This document shows, one piece after another, positions 26,003-36,929 of a stretch of 64,000 nt of DNA (position 1 is its first letter; every line of letters begins with the position of its first letter). This DNA is from Symploca sp. SIO3C6 (GTDB lineage: Bacteria; Cyanobacteriota; Cyanobacteriia; Cyanobacteriales; Coleofasciculaceae), in the NCBI GenBank assembly GCA_010692425.1, contig JAAHHJ010000024.1, positions 1-64,000 of the forward strand, written 5' to 3'. The translations under genes were made by a program, and so were the position numbers. The notes under the pieces are model-generated. The model did no database searches and had not been told where the DNA came from. It worked only from the letters and a program-made list of their open reading frames with translations.

Positions 26003-28111
26003 CTAAGGACTATATATAGAAGCATTAATTCCCTGCTGCTGAAGTTGCTCAACTAAGTTTTTTGCTGTATCTGGATTTTTAAATACACCCATTTGTATTC
26101 GCGGCCCTTCTGGAAATTCACGTACAAAGGCATCAGGAATAAATTTTCTAGCTTCTTCCATAGCACGCCCACTAACTTCTGTACTCAATACATAGTGCAT
26201 TTGTTCTTTTGATTGAGATACTGATTGTTCAGCTATTGGCTCTGGCTCCACTGGCTGCTGAGTTTGATTAGCTTCTTCCTGAGTTTTCTTCTTAGCTTTG
26301 GCTTGAGCTACTTGCTGCTTAGCTTCTTCTACTTGTCGCTTCAATAAATCTGGCCAATAACGTTGCTCAGGAAAATCACTATCTGTGGCAATAATTACCA
26401 CATCAGCCCATCGCCTTTCCTCATACGCTTGTTTAACTCGCTCAAATTTTTCTTTAGCAGTTCGCACTTCCTGACGCCATTTCTCAATTTTAGCTTGGGC
26501 GTCTTTGAAAGTAGAGCTGCCTGGAATAATTGAATCAGCTGCGGCGATTGCTCCCTCGATATCTCCTTGCTCATACTTATCTGTTGCTGTTTCCAAACTA
26601 TCGGAATTTTCAATAACTGGTTGGGGTGTGGGTGCTGGTGGTTTGGGTTGAGTAATTTCGGCCGGTTTGGGAGTTTCCTTAGGTTTAGGAGTTTCTATAG
26701 CTTGAGTAATTTCGACAGGTTTAGGAGTTTCCTTAGGTTTAGGAGTTTCCTTAGGTTTGGGAGGAATTGTAGTAGCAATTTTCTGAGTCGGAGCGCTACA
26801 GTTTACATATTTACTGTTTTTAAAAACCCATCCTTCCACTGGTGAGTCAATTTCAGCCCAGCCATTTTGTTGTTTACCAGTAAGAGAAAGATCTGTTCCT
26901 TTGGGAACGGTATTAACAACGTTATTATTAGCACTAGTAGGTTCTGAGCGAACATTGAGTCCAGGAACTGCTACTTGGCAAGTTGTTGTTGAGCTATCCT
27001 GATTACTATCGCTAACCTGTGACTCTTGATTAAGGGCTTGTCTTAAACCAAATCCTCCCACAATTAATGCCAAGCCAATGCCAATCACCATCGGCAGGTA
27101 ATCTGATTTAGAAGTCTGGCGTGCTGGAGCAGGTGTTGGCTCTCTAGAAGGACGAGCCGGACTAGCTACTACAGTACCTTGTTGTGAGAGTGTTGCTGAG
27201 CTTGCTGACGATACTTTACTATCAGGAATCGGAGTATTTTTTGCTGCAGCATATCTAGATTCAGAGTTAGACTGCCGAGGTGAAGGAGGGGTTTGCAGTC
27301 TGCGTAGTGCTTCTAGAACTTCAGTTGCTGACTGGTAGCGGTCTTTAAAGTGATAGCGTACCATTCTAGTGATAACGTAGGCTAGCCCTCTTTTAACTGA
27401 TGCCAGTTGCTCCCAAAGAAGTTCACCAGTTCTAGGGTCTTCTTGGAGCTGAGTTGGTAGAATACCAGTGAGTGCCTGGATCGCAATCATTCCCAATCCA
27501 TAAACATCGCTATTGGGACGAGGTTGACCGAGGGCTTGCTCACTTGACATATAGCCTGGAGTACCGATAGAAACTGTATTGCTCGATTGCCCTTCACTAA
27601 CAGCCAATTGAGTACGTATTTGTTTGACTGCACCAAAATCTACCAAGACTAATTTATTGTCTGATTTGCGCCTGATTAAGTTCTCTGGCTTGATATCGCG
27701 ATGAATGACACCTTGACTGTGGACAAATTCTAAAATTTCTAGAACTTCTTCTAATAGCTTAATTACCTGGCTATCTTCCCATTTTTGACCATAGATTAGC
27801 TCTTGGCTAAGGGTATGTCCTGCGATATATTCTTGTACTAAGTAGAATTCTTTTTCTTCCTCAAAGTAGGCAAGCAGTCTTGGTATTTGGTCATGATCAC
27901 CAAGCTGTTCTAAAGTTTCAGCTTCACTACTGAATAGGCGTCGGGCAGTTTCCAAGAAACTGGTTTCACAAGTAAGAGGCTTAAGTTGCTTGACGACGCA
28001 GATAGGGTTACCAGGACGTTTGGTATCTTGTGCTAAGAAGGTTTGACTAAAGCCGCCAGAACCCAGTGCCTCTGTAACTTGGTAACGCCCGTCAAGTAAC
28101 TTGCCAATCAT
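26003..28111 (-). CDS. membrane Ser/Thr protein kinase with SH3b and SPOR domains
   Basis: This 702-residue kinase has an intact catalytic domain (about 10-275): GSGGFSQTF (17-25), Lys41, HRD (137-139), DFG (158-160) and a GTPGYMSSEQ activation segment. A single membrane helix at about 337-355 places the remainder outside the cytoplasm. The exterior holds a bacterial SH3 domain (about 375-440), a linker with repeated KPKETPK units and a C-terminal SPOR-like domain (about 645-702, including RIQMGVFKNPDTAKNL). SH3b and SPOR modules bind peptidoglycan or denuded glycan, so it probably senses wall status. It is a Hanks-type kinase separate from the triad kinase. Confidence 0.9.
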   Translation of the reverse strand: MIGKLLDGRYQVTEALGSGGFSQTFLAQDTKRPGNPICVVKQLKPLTCETSFLETARRLFSSEAETLEQLGDHDQIPRLLAYFEEEKEFYLVQEYIAGHTLSQELIYGQKWEDSQVIKLLEEVLEILEFVHSQGVIHRDIKPENLIRRKSDNKLVLVDFGAVKQIRTQLAVSEGQSSNTVSIGTPGYMSSEQALGQPRPNSDVYGLGMIAIQALTGILPTQLQEDPRTGELLWEQLASVKRGLAYVITRMVRYHFKDRYQSATEVLEALRRLQTPPSPRQSNSESRYAAAKNTPIPDSKVSSASSATLSQQGTVVASPARPSREPTPAPARQTSKSDYLPMVIGIGLALIVGGFGLRQALNQESQVSDSNQDSSTTTCQVAVPGLNVRSEPTSANNNVVNTVPKGTDLSLTGKQQNGWAEIDSPVEGWVFKNSKYVNCSAPTQKIATTIPPKPKETPKPKETPKPVEITQAIETPKPKETPKPAEITQPKPPAPTPQPVIENSDSLETATDKYEQGDIEGAIAAADSIIPGSSTFKDAQAKIEKWRQEVRTAKEKFERVKQAYEERRWADVVIIATDSDFPEQRYWPDLLKRQVEEAKQQVAQAKAKKKTQEEANQTQQPVEPEPIAEQSVSQSKEQMHYVLSTEVSGRAMEEARKFIPDAFVREFPEGPRIQMGVFKNPDTAKNLVEQLQQQGINASIYSP

Positions 28112-28329
28112 GAGAAGGATGCGCCTAATTATCTACCCTATAGATCTTGACATGCAGTACATAATCATTTGTTTCCCGGTTGTGCCAATTCTTTTTTTGG
28201 TGCTAAGAATATAGCTTAGCAAGGAACAGGAGATTTTTAGGTAAAGATTTTTCTGATAACAGTTTTCACACTTGATAAAGTACAACGTCTCTTAGTTCTC
28301 GGATAAAAATCAGCCCAGAAAAATAAATT

Positions 28330-28383
28330 CTCCCCCTCTCCCCCTCTTCCCCTCTCCCCATCCCCCCGTCTCCTCCTCTCCCT
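28330..28383. repeat. C/T-rich tract
   Basis: Units such as CTCCCC, TCCCCCTCT and GTCTCCTCCTCTCC run for about 50 bases just after the GATase-like gene (minus strand). It belongs to the same G/A-versus-C/T minisatellite type seen at 4857 and 51264. Confidence 0.7.
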
Positions 28384-28403
28384 TCAACTAAATTGCCGAC
28401 AGC

Positions 28404-29798
28404 TTATTCCTGCATTCCTGCATATAGTAGTCGCACAAATAGCCTTACCCCATCGTCCACTTTCAACTCACTATAGGATGGAGGCTGACGAATACCTACT
28501 ACTCGCAAATCAGATAGTAACTCTGGATGAAATTGGCAAGTGAAAGAACGACTGACTTCTTTAGTTTCAAAATCTGTATAGTTAATACAAGTAGCAGAAC
28601 ATTCAGTTACTACCTCACCCTTCTCAGCAGTTGAACATAAAATTTCTACTGCATCAGGGAGTTTAATTAGCCAGGACAAAGGACTATTGGCGACTAGATG
28701 GCGACAGGGAATTAGAGCATCATGAATTTTTCGATAAGCCCAATTGGCAAATAAAATAGCTTCTTCATTCACCTCATCAGAGTGAAACATGGCAATATTT
28801 AATTCCCGCTCGTATTCAATTGAAGTGTCAATCACCCCTTCGTGTTCATCAGCTGTGACTTCATGAGCCATAATTAGCTCTTCAGGAAGATTAGAAGTCT
28901 CGTAATCGGGAGATTGGTAATGTTGTAACTGACGTTCTCCCACTTCTTTGAGTTCATTCTCAGCCACAGCAAATTCCGGATGTTCCCAATTATCTGCTAC
29001 CAAGCGTCCATTGTTTTTCTTGATAGCTAGGGAACTGCCCACAGCTTGGATTTGTTGACAAACTCTTTTGAGTATTCTTAAGGCTTTACCATCAGGATCG
29101 CTCTCCAAAGTGTTTAACTCTAAAACAGCTTTAGTGGCTTTTTGAATTAAACTGATATGGGCTTGAGCTGCCAGTTGATGTCCCAGGCAAATAAAAATAG
29201 CAGGTGCGCTACTGGGAGAGCGAGCTAATAAAATCTTCTCGGTTAACTTAACCATTTCTCCATGGGAACACCTAGAACCAGCGAAGGAATCAGGATTGCG
29301 GACTGAGGGATTTCCCCCTTCCATAACAATTGCTAAACCTGAACTAATGATTGGTACTAGCTTATCAAGATCCAATGATCCTGAAGACCAACAAGGAAGA
29401 ACAATTGAATCACAATCAGCGATTTTCTGAGCTAAGTAAGCAATATTGACAGAGGCACGAACCTCCTCACCAAGGGGATTAACACCTACATGTTTCCAGG
29501 GTTCAATAATTGCGATCGCATTGCGGAATAACTGAGGATTCATCATCAGATGCTCCAAAGCTTCTTGAGAATCAATGACTTTTTCTAAGGGTTTTCCTAA
29601 TCCCCACTCAAACTTAGGATTATCATCTAGAAGTGAGGTATTAGTAATGGGATTGGGAGAATGCCTGTCTGCTAAAAATCGACCGAGTAAGATTTGGACA
29701 GACTCAAATTCCGAACCTCCTGGACTCAAATAACCTGGCTTTAATCGCCAATTGCTAGTATTAGTTTTTGCGCTTTGGTAAGATTCGGATGTAGACAT
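28404..29798 (-). CDS. class I glutamine amidotransferase-like protein, orphan
   Basis: I do not recognise this 464-residue protein as a named enzyme. It carries the landmarks of a GATase1 triad: a nucleophile elbow FICLGHQLA (Cys204) and a late CQFHPEL (His424, Glu426). About 220 residues separate them, far more than in a usual 200-residue GATase1 domain, so a large insert is present. The N-terminal 200 residues include DCDSIVLPCWSSGS and could be a degenerate Rossmann-like part. It lies 92 bases downstream of the SNF2 gene on the same strand, so co-transcription is possible. The substrate is unknown; a non-enzymatic fold relative is an alternative. Confidence 0.6.
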   Translation of the reverse strand: MSTSESYQSAKTNTSNWRLKPGYLSPGGSEFESVQILLGRFLADRHSPNPITNTSLLDDNPKFEWGLGKPLEKVIDSQEALEHLMMNPQLFRNAIAIIEPWKHVGVNPLGEEVRASVNIAYLAQKIADCDSIVLPCWSSGSLDLDKLVPIISSGLAIVMEGGNPSVRNPDSFAGSRCSHGEMVKLTEKILLARSPSSAPAIFICLGHQLAAQAHISLIQKATKAVLELNTLESDPDGKALRILKRVCQQIQAVGSSLAIKKNNGRLVADNWEHPEFAVAENELKEVGERQLQHYQSPDYETSNLPEELIMAHEVTADEHEGVIDTSIEYERELNIAMFHSDEVNEEAILFANWAYRKIHDALIPCRHLVANSPLSWLIKLPDAVEILCSTAEKGEVVTECSATCINYTDFETKEVSRSFTCQFHPELLSDLRVVGIRQPPSYSELKVDDGVRLFVRLLYAGMQE

Positions 29799-29890
29799 AT
29801 TAATGATGTTATTACTAGATTTGCTCTAGATTGTTGTAGACATGAAGAACCATAACATGTCATTGAACAGACTTCAATCTACCAAGAAAT

Positions 29891-32800
29891 CTACTCATCA
29901 ATCACTGCATTTCTATCTAGCAATAACAGCGATCGCAACTGGTCAGTATCCATCTCAGTTACCCACTCTTCTCCAGCTTCAACTGTTTGTTCTGCCAGTT
30001 GTTTTTTACTTTCAATCATATCATTAATTCTTTCTTCTAAAGTGCCAGTACAAATAAACTTATGTACTTGAACATTACGGGTTTGACCAATCCGAAAGGC
30101 GCGGTCAGTTGCTTGATTCTCTACTGCTGGATTCCACCAACGATCCACATGAAAAACATGATTTGCCCTAGTTAAATTGAGTCCAGTACCGCCAGCTTTC
30201 AGAGATAAAATTAAGATGCGTGGACCTTCAGGGTCATTCTGGAAACGGTCAACCATTTCCTCCCGTTGTTGTTTGCGAGTTGCTCCATACAAAAACAGTA
30301 TTTCTCCCCCCAACTGTTTTTCTAAATAGACTTTGAGCAGTTTACCCCACTCAGCAAATTGGGTAAAAATCAAAGCATGATCGCCCTCTTCAATAGCTTC
30401 CTCTAACATTTCCTGTAGCCTGAGCAATTTCCCAGAACTCTTAGAATCATCTAACTTTTTCTGCTTCAAAAATAGCGCTGGATGATTACAAAGTTGCTTG
30501 AGTTTCAACAGCAAAGTCAAAATCAGTCCTCGACGCTGAATGCCTTGAGAACTTTCAATCTCTGCCATGGATTCATCAACTAATTTCTGATATAGTGAAG
30601 CCTGCTCTCCAGAAAGACCACAAAAGACATTCATCTCCTGCTTTTCCGGTAAATCTTGAATGATGTTTTTATCAGTCTTAAGACGTCGGAGAATAAAAGG
30701 TCCCACTAGCGATCGCAAAGTTTGTAAGGAAGCAGTATCTCCAAATTTCTCAATTGGCATGGCAAAGCGGCGTTGGAAAAATTGTCGATCTCCCAAATAT
30801 CCAGGATTGAGAAAATCTAAAATTGACCACAACTCCGAGAGGCGATTTTCCACTGGCGTACCTGTTAAAGCAATGCGAAAAGGAGCAGAAGTTCCATTTT
30901 CCATGTGAGCAATTTGCCTGACTGCTTGCGACTGCTTCGCCCCTGGATTTTTAATATTTTGTGCCTCATCCAAGACAATACCTTGCCAATCAACCCCCTG
31001 AAGAGTTGCACTATCTCGATACACCAAAGGATAACTAGTAATTACCACCTGCTTATCCTTAACTGCTTTAGCAAAAGTCTTACCTTTACGTCGCTTATCC
31101 CCATGATGAACTACAACTTGGAGTGAGGGAGCAAACTTCTTAACCTCTCGCTCCCAATTACCCAACACTGAAGTTGGGCAAACCAATAGTGTGGGTTCAG
31201 TTAATACCCCTTGCTCCTCTAGATGCAGCAGAAAAGCAATTAACTCAATAGTTTTTCCCAACCCCATATCATCTGCTAAACAGGCACCCAAACCCCAACG
31301 CTCCAGAAAAGCTAGCCAGCTAACCCCCAGTGCCTGATAGGGACGCAGTTTTCCCTGAAAACTGGCTGGTGTCTCTAGTGGTTCTAGGGACTGATTACCA
31401 GTTAAATTAGTAATTAACTCTTGCAATGCCCCGGAAGCTTCAAAATTCACTACCGGCAATTTACCCATAGTACTGGTATCGCCGGTACTCAAACGCAGGG
31501 CGTCTTCCACCTTAAGACTCATCTGAGTTTTAGACTCAACAAACATCTGTTGAGCCGCTTTCACCTCAGCCGGTTGCAAGGCAATCCACTCACCATTAAC
31601 CTCCACCAGTGGAGATTGAAGAGCCATCAGCCGTTCAAACTCTTTTTGAGAAATTTTTTGGTTGCCAATTGCTAATTCCCACTTGAATTTCAGCAGGCTT
31701 TGTAGTCCCAAGCGCTCATGTTTTTTGCTTTTGGGAACCTCTGCACTAATACTAATCCCTAGACGCTTTTCCCCTGCCCCTGGCACTAAAGATGGTGGCA
31801 GCACAATGCCCAAGCCACTATCTTGCAAACGCCAAGCACTAGCTTTAATAAATTCATACACTTCTATTGGCGTCAGAGAGCAAGAGCAAGGGCGTGGTTC
31901 ATGCAAACTGCCTTCCATAGGGGGATAAAGTCGGCAAGCCAAACCTAAACCTTTCAGAAATGTCTCTTGAGGCTGTTCAATTGTTCGCTCTTGATACTCC
32001 AATTCCTCAACTGACTGACTCCAAATAGTCTCCGCCTCAACTAAAAATTCAGGATTATCAATAGCTTGCAAATAATATTGCAAGCGCCAATTACTTTGAG
32101 CTGAATTTGGAGGTTGCAGAGAAAAGCAAGTGCGAAACAGATTTTTACTGGAGTTTTCCAACATGGGTGCAACTAAGTGCTGTTGCACCGGAGTTGTCCA
32201 AGTAGAGAGTGCCCCTGCCAATCGTGCTCCTGCCGCCTGCTCCACTTCCAGTTGCCTTGAGGTACTCGATGATAGCCCCTGTAACCACTCTTGTAGAGGA
32301 GACTCTGCTGTTGGCAGAGACTGAGTCTGTAGCCAATTGCGCACCTGAGCATCAATTACACTACTCAAGAATTCCAGTAATAATTGGCGAGGTTCAATCC
32401 ATTGTTGATCTTGAGTAAGTGAAATGCCCTCTGGTTCGACTGCCCCATAAACACGGCAGGCAGGAGGCATCAACTTAGTAAACTTGTCAATACGAGCTTG
32501 ATCTACAGCACTGTCAAGTAGGGGTTGCCATTGACTGACAAGCTCACCCTGCCCTAACCGATATAATCCTGGCAAAAACTTACGACGACTCAGCAAGTCC
32601 AAACTCCACCGCATCACCTGGGACCAAAAACGCAGCTGAGCTCCTACATAAGCATCAGAAGCTTTAAAAGAACCAAGGGGTAGGGCTTGTAAAAATTGCA
32701 CTGCTTCTAGAGGAGCCAGACGAAAGCCCCCAACTTGCCAAAGTCGTAATTCTAAAGGTTGTACATCTGCCTCAGCCAGGGGCATTTTAATAGACAATAC

Positions 32801-33160
32801 TGGGTATTGAGCCTCTCCACCATCGGAAGTAAGAGTAGGCAGGGCAACAACTTGAGAGTGCCACTTAAAAGAGGTACTTTCACCAGAGTTGCGGCGCGAC
32901 TTCCTCTCAGGCTTACTTTCTGGCAGGCTTGGGCGATTGGTTTGAACATAACCTACAGCTGTCTGTAAAAATTTATCGATCGCCAGAGAGTGAGAATGCA
33001 AAAAAGACTTAAACTCTACCTGCGTCATGGCAAAAGGATGAGAGGGAACACCATCTGTCGATGAAGACTCCACCGACGCCAGTGTGCGCCAAGTTTCTCC
33101 CCAGATAAATAGATGATTGCCAATCTCATGAGGTATCCAACTACCATGTAAAATTGCCAT
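29891..33160 (-). CDS. SNF2-family helicase/ATPase (HepA-type)
   Basis: A 1089-residue protein. A long N-terminal region with a bacterial SNF2-associated domain (about 380-560) precedes the ATPase core (about 610-1075). Helicase motifs are visible: QALGVSWLAFLERWGLGACLADDMGLGKT (Q motif and I), LLVCPTSVLGNWERE (Ia), VLDEAQNIKN (II), LTGTPVENRLSELWSI (III), LKAGGTGLNLTRA (V) and DRWWNPAVENQATDRAFRIGQ (VI). Such ATPases remodel protein-DNA or RNA-polymerase complexes. The gene begins with ATG at 33160. The downstream neighbour is the GATase-like orphan. Confidence 0.93.
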   Translation of the reverse strand: MAILHGSWIPHEIGNHLFIWGETWRTLASVESSSTDGVPSHPFAMTQVEFKSFLHSHSLAIDKFLQTAVGYVQTNRPSLPESKPERKSRRNSGESTSFKWHSQVVALPTLTSDGGEAQYPVLSIKMPLAEADVQPLELRLWQVGGFRLAPLEAVQFLQALPLGSFKASDAYVGAQLRFWSQVMRWSLDLLSRRKFLPGLYRLGQGELVSQWQPLLDSAVDQARIDKFTKLMPPACRVYGAVEPEGISLTQDQQWIEPRQLLLEFLSSVIDAQVRNWLQTQSLPTAESPLQEWLQGLSSSTSRQLEVEQAAGARLAGALSTWTTPVQQHLVAPMLENSSKNLFRTCFSLQPPNSAQSNWRLQYYLQAIDNPEFLVEAETIWSQSVEELEYQERTIEQPQETFLKGLGLACRLYPPMEGSLHEPRPCSCSLTPIEVYEFIKASAWRLQDSGLGIVLPPSLVPGAGEKRLGISISAEVPKSKKHERLGLQSLLKFKWELAIGNQKISQKEFERLMALQSPLVEVNGEWIALQPAEVKAAQQMFVESKTQMSLKVEDALRLSTGDTSTMGKLPVVNFEASGALQELITNLTGNQSLEPLETPASFQGKLRPYQALGVSWLAFLERWGLGACLADDMGLGKTIELIAFLLHLEEQGVLTEPTLLVCPTSVLGNWEREVKKFAPSLQVVVHHGDKRRKGKTFAKAVKDKQVVITSYPLVYRDSATLQGVDWQGIVLDEAQNIKNPGAKQSQAVRQIAHMENGTSAPFRIALTGTPVENRLSELWSILDFLNPGYLGDRQFFQRRFAMPIEKFGDTASLQTLRSLVGPFILRRLKTDKNIIQDLPEKQEMNVFCGLSGEQASLYQKLVDESMAEIESSQGIQRRGLILTLLLKLKQLCNHPALFLKQKKLDDSKSSGKLLRLQEMLEEAIEEGDHALIFTQFAEWGKLLKVYLEKQLGGEILFLYGATRKQQREEMVDRFQNDPEGPRILILSLKAGGTGLNLTRANHVFHVDRWWNPAVENQATDRAFRIGQTRNVQVHKFICTGTLEERINDMIESKKQLAEQTVEAGEEWVTEMDTDQLRSLLLLDRNAVIDE

Positions 33161-33321
33161 GTTTACAGACTTTTGAGTTTCTTCAGGAATAGGAGGGATA
33201 GTATCTTGAATATTTTAATTAGAGCCTGATCTTCAATAAATCATTTTCTACTTCCACTATTTTTTGACATCCCAAATTATGAGCTAATAACGATTTCATT
33301 TATATTGGCTACGGATGCTGA

Positions 33322-33355
33322 TGACGCGGTGACGCGGTGACGCGGTGACGCGGAG
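33322..33355. repeat. 8-bp tandem repeat (GACGCGGT)n
   Basis: Four consecutive GACGCGGT units end in GACGCGGAG. They are GC-rich against an AT-rich background and allied in sequence to the GGAGACACGG minisatellites elsewhere in the window. Confidence 0.88.
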
Positions 33356-33442
33356 ATTATTGTATAGCAGGCATCCAGGAAATTAGTATAAATTCATCCC
33401 CTGCTGAGACGAACTATAATTTCAATTTACCTGTCAATAGTT

Positions 33443-33471
33443 CAATCAACAATCAACAATCAACAATCAAC
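33443..33471. repeat. 7-bp tandem repeat (AATCAAC)n
   Basis: Four exact copies of AATCAAC, an STRR-type heptamer array, lie about 120 bases upstream of pnp. Confidence 0.9.
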
Positions 33472-33590
33472 TATAACAGCAGAGTCTTAAAACCATAGCC
33501 CCCATCAGCATCTAACCGAAAGCAGCATTAGTACATAAATGCTACGATTGCGACAGAGAAAGAAAATGATGAAGAAGGACAAAGTACCGA

Positions 33591-35732
33591 ATGGTAGAGT
33601 TAGACAAGTCAATATCCTTTGATGGACGGGATATTAGACTGAAAGTGGGTTTACTTGCCCCACAGGCTGGTGGTTCTGTGCTAATTCAGTCGGGAGATAC
33701 TGCCGTGTTGGTAACGGCTACCCGCTCCGAGAGTAGAGAAGGCATAGATTTTTTGCCCTTGTTGGTTGACTATGAAGAAAGGCTCTACGCAGCCGGTAGA
33801 ATTCCTGGCGGATTTTTACGACGAGAAGGGCGCCCCCCAGAAAAGGTGACGCTTACTAGCCGTTTGATTGATCGTCCCCTGCGCCCCTTATTTCCCAGTT
33901 GGCTACGAGATGATATTCAGATCGTAGCAACAACTTTGTCAATGGATGAACAGGTGCCACCGGATGTTTTAGCAGTTACCGGTGCTTCCATTGCTGTGAT
34001 GCAAGCGCAGATTCCCTTCTACGGTCCGATGGCAGCAGTGCGTGTGGGTCTATTAGGGGATGATTTTATCATTAACCCAACCTATAGAGAAATTGAATCA
34101 GGAGACTTGGATTTAGTTGTTGCCGGTTCTCCCTATGGTGTAATTATGGTAGAAGCTGGTGCTAACCAACTACCAGAGCAGGATATTATTGAGGCAATTG
34201 ACTTCGGTTACGAAGCCGTGCAGGACTTGATCTCGGCACAGCAAGAAATGCTCACAGAGTTGGGAATTGATATCACTGTTGTTGAACCGCAAGAAGATGA
34301 CTCGGCACTAGCTCAATTTGTTCGTGAAAATGCTACTAATCCGATTAAACAAGTACTCTCTAAATTTGATTTAGACAAGAACTATCGTGATAAAGCTTTA
34401 GAGGAAATTGAGCAAAATACTTTAACTGCCATCGAACACCTGCCAGAAGAAGACTCTGTGCGTGTATCCATAGCAGAAGGTAAAGACCTTGCTAAGACCT
34501 TTAAAAAGCTTACTAAAGAGCTAATGCGCCGTCAGATTGTGGAAGAGGGCGTCAGAGTTGATGGTCGCACACTTGATCAAGTACGACCAGTTTCCTGTCG
34601 AGTGGGTATATTGCCTCGGCGTGTACATGGCTGCGCTTTATTTAATCGGGGGTTGACTCAGGTAATGTCAACTGTCACCTTGGGGACACCAGGGGATGCC
34701 CAAACCCTCGATGACCTTAACCCGGAAGAAGAGAAACGCTATCTGCATCATTACAATTTCCCTCCCTTTTCCGTTGGTGAAACTAAACCGATGCGCTCAC
34801 CTGGACGTCGTGAAATCGGTCACGGTGCTTTAGCAGAACGTGCCCTAGTGCCAGTTTTGCCCCCTCAGGAGGAATTCCCCTATGTGATCCGGGTAGTGTC
34901 GGAAGTCCTCTCTTCCAATGGTTCCACTTCCATGGGTTCGGTTTGCGGTTCTACCCTGTCTTTGATGGATGCTGGTGTGCCGATTTCCAAACCTGTTAGT
35001 GGTGCAGCAATGGGTTTAATTAAAGAGGGGGATGAAGTCCGTATTCTGACAGATATTCAAGGTATTGAAGACTTTTTGGGTGACATGGATTTCAAAGTCG
35101 CTGGTACCGATGATGGCATCACGGCTTTGCAAATGGATATGAAAATTACTGGTTTGTCGATGGATATCGTTGCCAAAGCCATTGAGCAAGCCAAACCTGC
35201 CAGAATACATATTCTTGAGAAAATGTTGGCTGTACTAGAGCAACCTTCTCAGAATATGTCGCCCTTTGCCCCCAGACTGCTGATCATCAAGGTCGATCCA
35301 GATCTAATTGGTTTAATTATTGGTCCTGGAGGGAAAACCATCAAGAGTATTACTGAGCAAACTGGTGCCAAGGTAGATATTGAAGACGATGGTAGTATAA
35401 CTGTTTCTGCCGTCGAAGCCGAGCGAGCGCAAAGAGCGGTTAAGATGATTCAAGGTTTGACTCGCAAGCTCAATGAGGGGGATGTCTATGCTGGGCGCGT
35501 TACCAGAATTATTCCCATTGGTGCTTTCGTGGAGTTACTCCCTGGCAAAGAAGGAATGATTCACATCTCTCAACTGGCAGACTATCGAGTCGGCAAGGTG
35601 GAGGATGAGGTAGCTGTTGGGGATGAGGTAGTTGTTAAGGTGCGAGAAGTAGATAATAAAGGTCGCATTAATCTTACGCGCTTGGGCATTCATCCAGACG
35701 AAGCAGCAGCAGCGCGGGCAGCTGCAACTTAG
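33591..35732 (+). CDS. pnp: polyribonucleotide nucleotidyltransferase (PNPase)
   Basis: A 713-residue protein of full PNPase length. It degrades RNA 3'-to-5' using phosphate and can also extend tails. Two RNase PH-like cores (about 10-140 and 310-540) flank a helical linker; the second core has [30 protein letters not shown] and [26 protein letters not shown] domain with [12 protein letters not shown] (about 565-620) and an S1 domain (about 630-700) with [17 protein letters not shown] follow. It is a cytosolic homotrimer. The ATG is preceded by GAAGGAC. No rpsO gene adjoins it. Confidence 0.97.
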   Translation: MVELDKSISFDGRDIRLKVGLLAPQAGGSVLIQSGDTAVLVTATRSESREGIDFLPLLVDYEERLYAAGRIPGGFLRREGRPPEKVTLTSRLIDRPLRPLFPSWLRDDIQIVATTLSMDEQVPPDVLAVTGASIAVMQAQIPFYGPMAAVRVGLLGDDFIINPTYREIESGDLDLVVAGSPYGVIMVEAGANQLPEQDIIEAIDFGYEAVQDLISAQQEMLTELGIDITVVEPQEDDSALAQFVRENATNPIKQVLSKFDLDKNYRDKALEEIEQNTLTAIEHLPEEDSVRVSIAEGKDLAKTFKKLTKELMRRQIVEEGVRVDGRTLDQVRPVSCRVGILPRRVHGCALFNRGLTQVMSTVTLGTPGDAQTLDDLNPEEEKRYLHHYNFPPFSVGETKPMRSPGRREIGHGALAERALVPVLPPQEEFPYVIRVVSEVLSSNGSTSMGSVCGSTLSLMDAGVPISKPVSGAAMGLIKEGDEVRILTDIQGIEDFLGDMDFKVAGTDDGITALQMDMKITGLSMDIVAKAIEQAKPARIHILEKMLAVLEQPSQNMSPFAPRLLIIKVDPDLIGLIIGPGGKTIKSITEQTGAKVDIEDDGSITVSAVEAERAQRAVKMIQGLTRKLNEGDVYAGRVTRIIPIGAFVELLPGKEGMIHISQLADYRVGKVEDEVAVGDEVVVKVREVDNKGRINLTRLGIHPDEAAAARAAAT

Positions 35733-36075
35733 TACAGTTAGTTGAACAGAAGTTACAGTTTTAGGGGTGTAAGACCAATGGATAGAGGGGTGCTGACAAG
35801 AACAATTCACCCCATCTTCCGAGTTTATAGCGTTTTTCAATCTTTGTGAGGTAAACCTGGTTGAAGGGAGATGCCTAGACACACCAGACACACCAGAAAT
35901 TATTCTTCTGGGTTGACTTTGATCTCAAGGACGAAGAGGCGTCATACCTCATCAAGCGTGAAAACTGCTCTAAATTCCTAGAAACAAGCCCGATAGTTTT
36001 TAGCGGCGACAATTTAGACAAACTAAGCTTTACACTAAAGAATGCGTTATCTTTTGGAGAAAACTTAGTTAAGCT
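35733..36075. other. intergenic region between pnp and tpiA
   Basis: This 343-base spacer has no credible ORF and no strong hairpin with a T-run. It contains short direct repeats (GACACACCAGA twice at about 35879-35895) and should hold the tpiA promoter. Confidence 0.45.
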
Positions 36076-36801
36076 GTGCGGAAAATTGTTATTGCTGGCA
36101 ACTGGAAGATGTATAAAACTCAAGAGGAATCCTCTGAGTTTTTACAGGGATTTATACCTAAACTAGAGCAAACTCCCAAAGACAGAGAAGTTGTTTTGTG
36201 TTCTCCTTTTACTGACTTGGGGAGTATGTCCCAGACTCTACAGGGTACTCGTGTACAACTGGGATCTCAAAATATTCACTGGGAGGACTCAGGAGCCTAT
36301 ACTGGTGAAATCTCCGGATCGATGCTGACGGAAATCGGTGTTCGCTATGTCATTGTTGGCCACAGTGAAAGGCGTCAGTACTTTGGTGAAACTGATGAAA
36401 CCGTCAATAAACGACTTCTGGCTGCCCAGCGTCACGGCTTAATTCCCATCCTCTGTGTAGGGGAAACTAAGCAACAAAAAGATGCTGGTGAAACTGAAGC
36501 TGTGATTAGCAAACAATTGACCAAAGACCTTATCGACGTCAAACAGCAGCAGTTAGTGATTGCTTACGAACCGATTTGGGCAATTGGCACTGGTGATACC
36601 TGCGAGGCATTACAAGCTAATCGGGTAATTGGCTTAATTCGCTCTCAGTTACAGGTAGCTGATGTCCCGATTCAATATGGTGGTTCAGTTAAACCCAACA
36701 ACATTGATGAGATTATGGCTCAACCAGAAATTGATGGAGTCTTGGTTGGAGGGGCTAGCTTGGAGCCTGAAAGCTTTGGGCGGATTGTTAATTACCAATA
36801 G
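36076..36801 (+). CDS. tpiA: triosephosphate isomerase
   Basis: A 241-residue TIM-barrel enzyme interconverting dihydroxyacetone phosphate and glyceraldehyde 3-phosphate in glycolysis and the Calvin cycle. It starts at GTG, giving the family-typical [14 protein letters not shown]. Catalytic residues are visible: Asn/Lys of GNWKM (9-13), His in IVGHSERR and Glu in [11 protein letters not shown]. The C-terminal phosphate-binding segments YGGSVKPNN and VLVGGASL are intact. Confidence 0.97.
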   Translation: MRKIVIAGNWKMYKTQEESSEFLQGFIPKLEQTPKDREVVLCSPFTDLGSMSQTLQGTRVQLGSQNIHWEDSGAYTGEISGSMLTEIGVRYVIVGHSERRQYFGETDETVNKRLLAAQRHGLIPILCVGETKQQKDAGETEAVISKQLTKDLIDVKQQQLVIAYEPIWAIGTGDTCEALQANRVIGLIRSQLQVADVPIQYGGSVKPNNIDEIMAQPEIDGVLVGGASLEPESFGRIVNYQ

Positions 36802-36929
36802 TAATTAAGGTAAAATAGGGAATAGGGGTTAGGAGATTAGTAAAAAAGATTAAAATTGCGACTATTGTGATTAAGTTCTGAGTAAAACTTCAAAATCTTC
36901 TCCCCATCTCCCCCTCCCTCCATTCCTGT

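Larger units (their letters stand above)
33161..33590. other. intergenic region upstream of pnp
   Basis: This 430-base divergent spacer contains an 8-bp and a 7-bp tandem array (listed separately) and no ORF. GAAGAAGGAC just before 33591 supplies the pnp ribosome-binding site. Promoters for both the SNF2 gene and pnp should lie here, but none can be named with confidence. Confidence 0.55.

Noticed and set aside
33362-33400. Additional TATAGC element near 33364
   Set aside because: TATAGCAGG is present but no matching inverted end was found within 150 bases.
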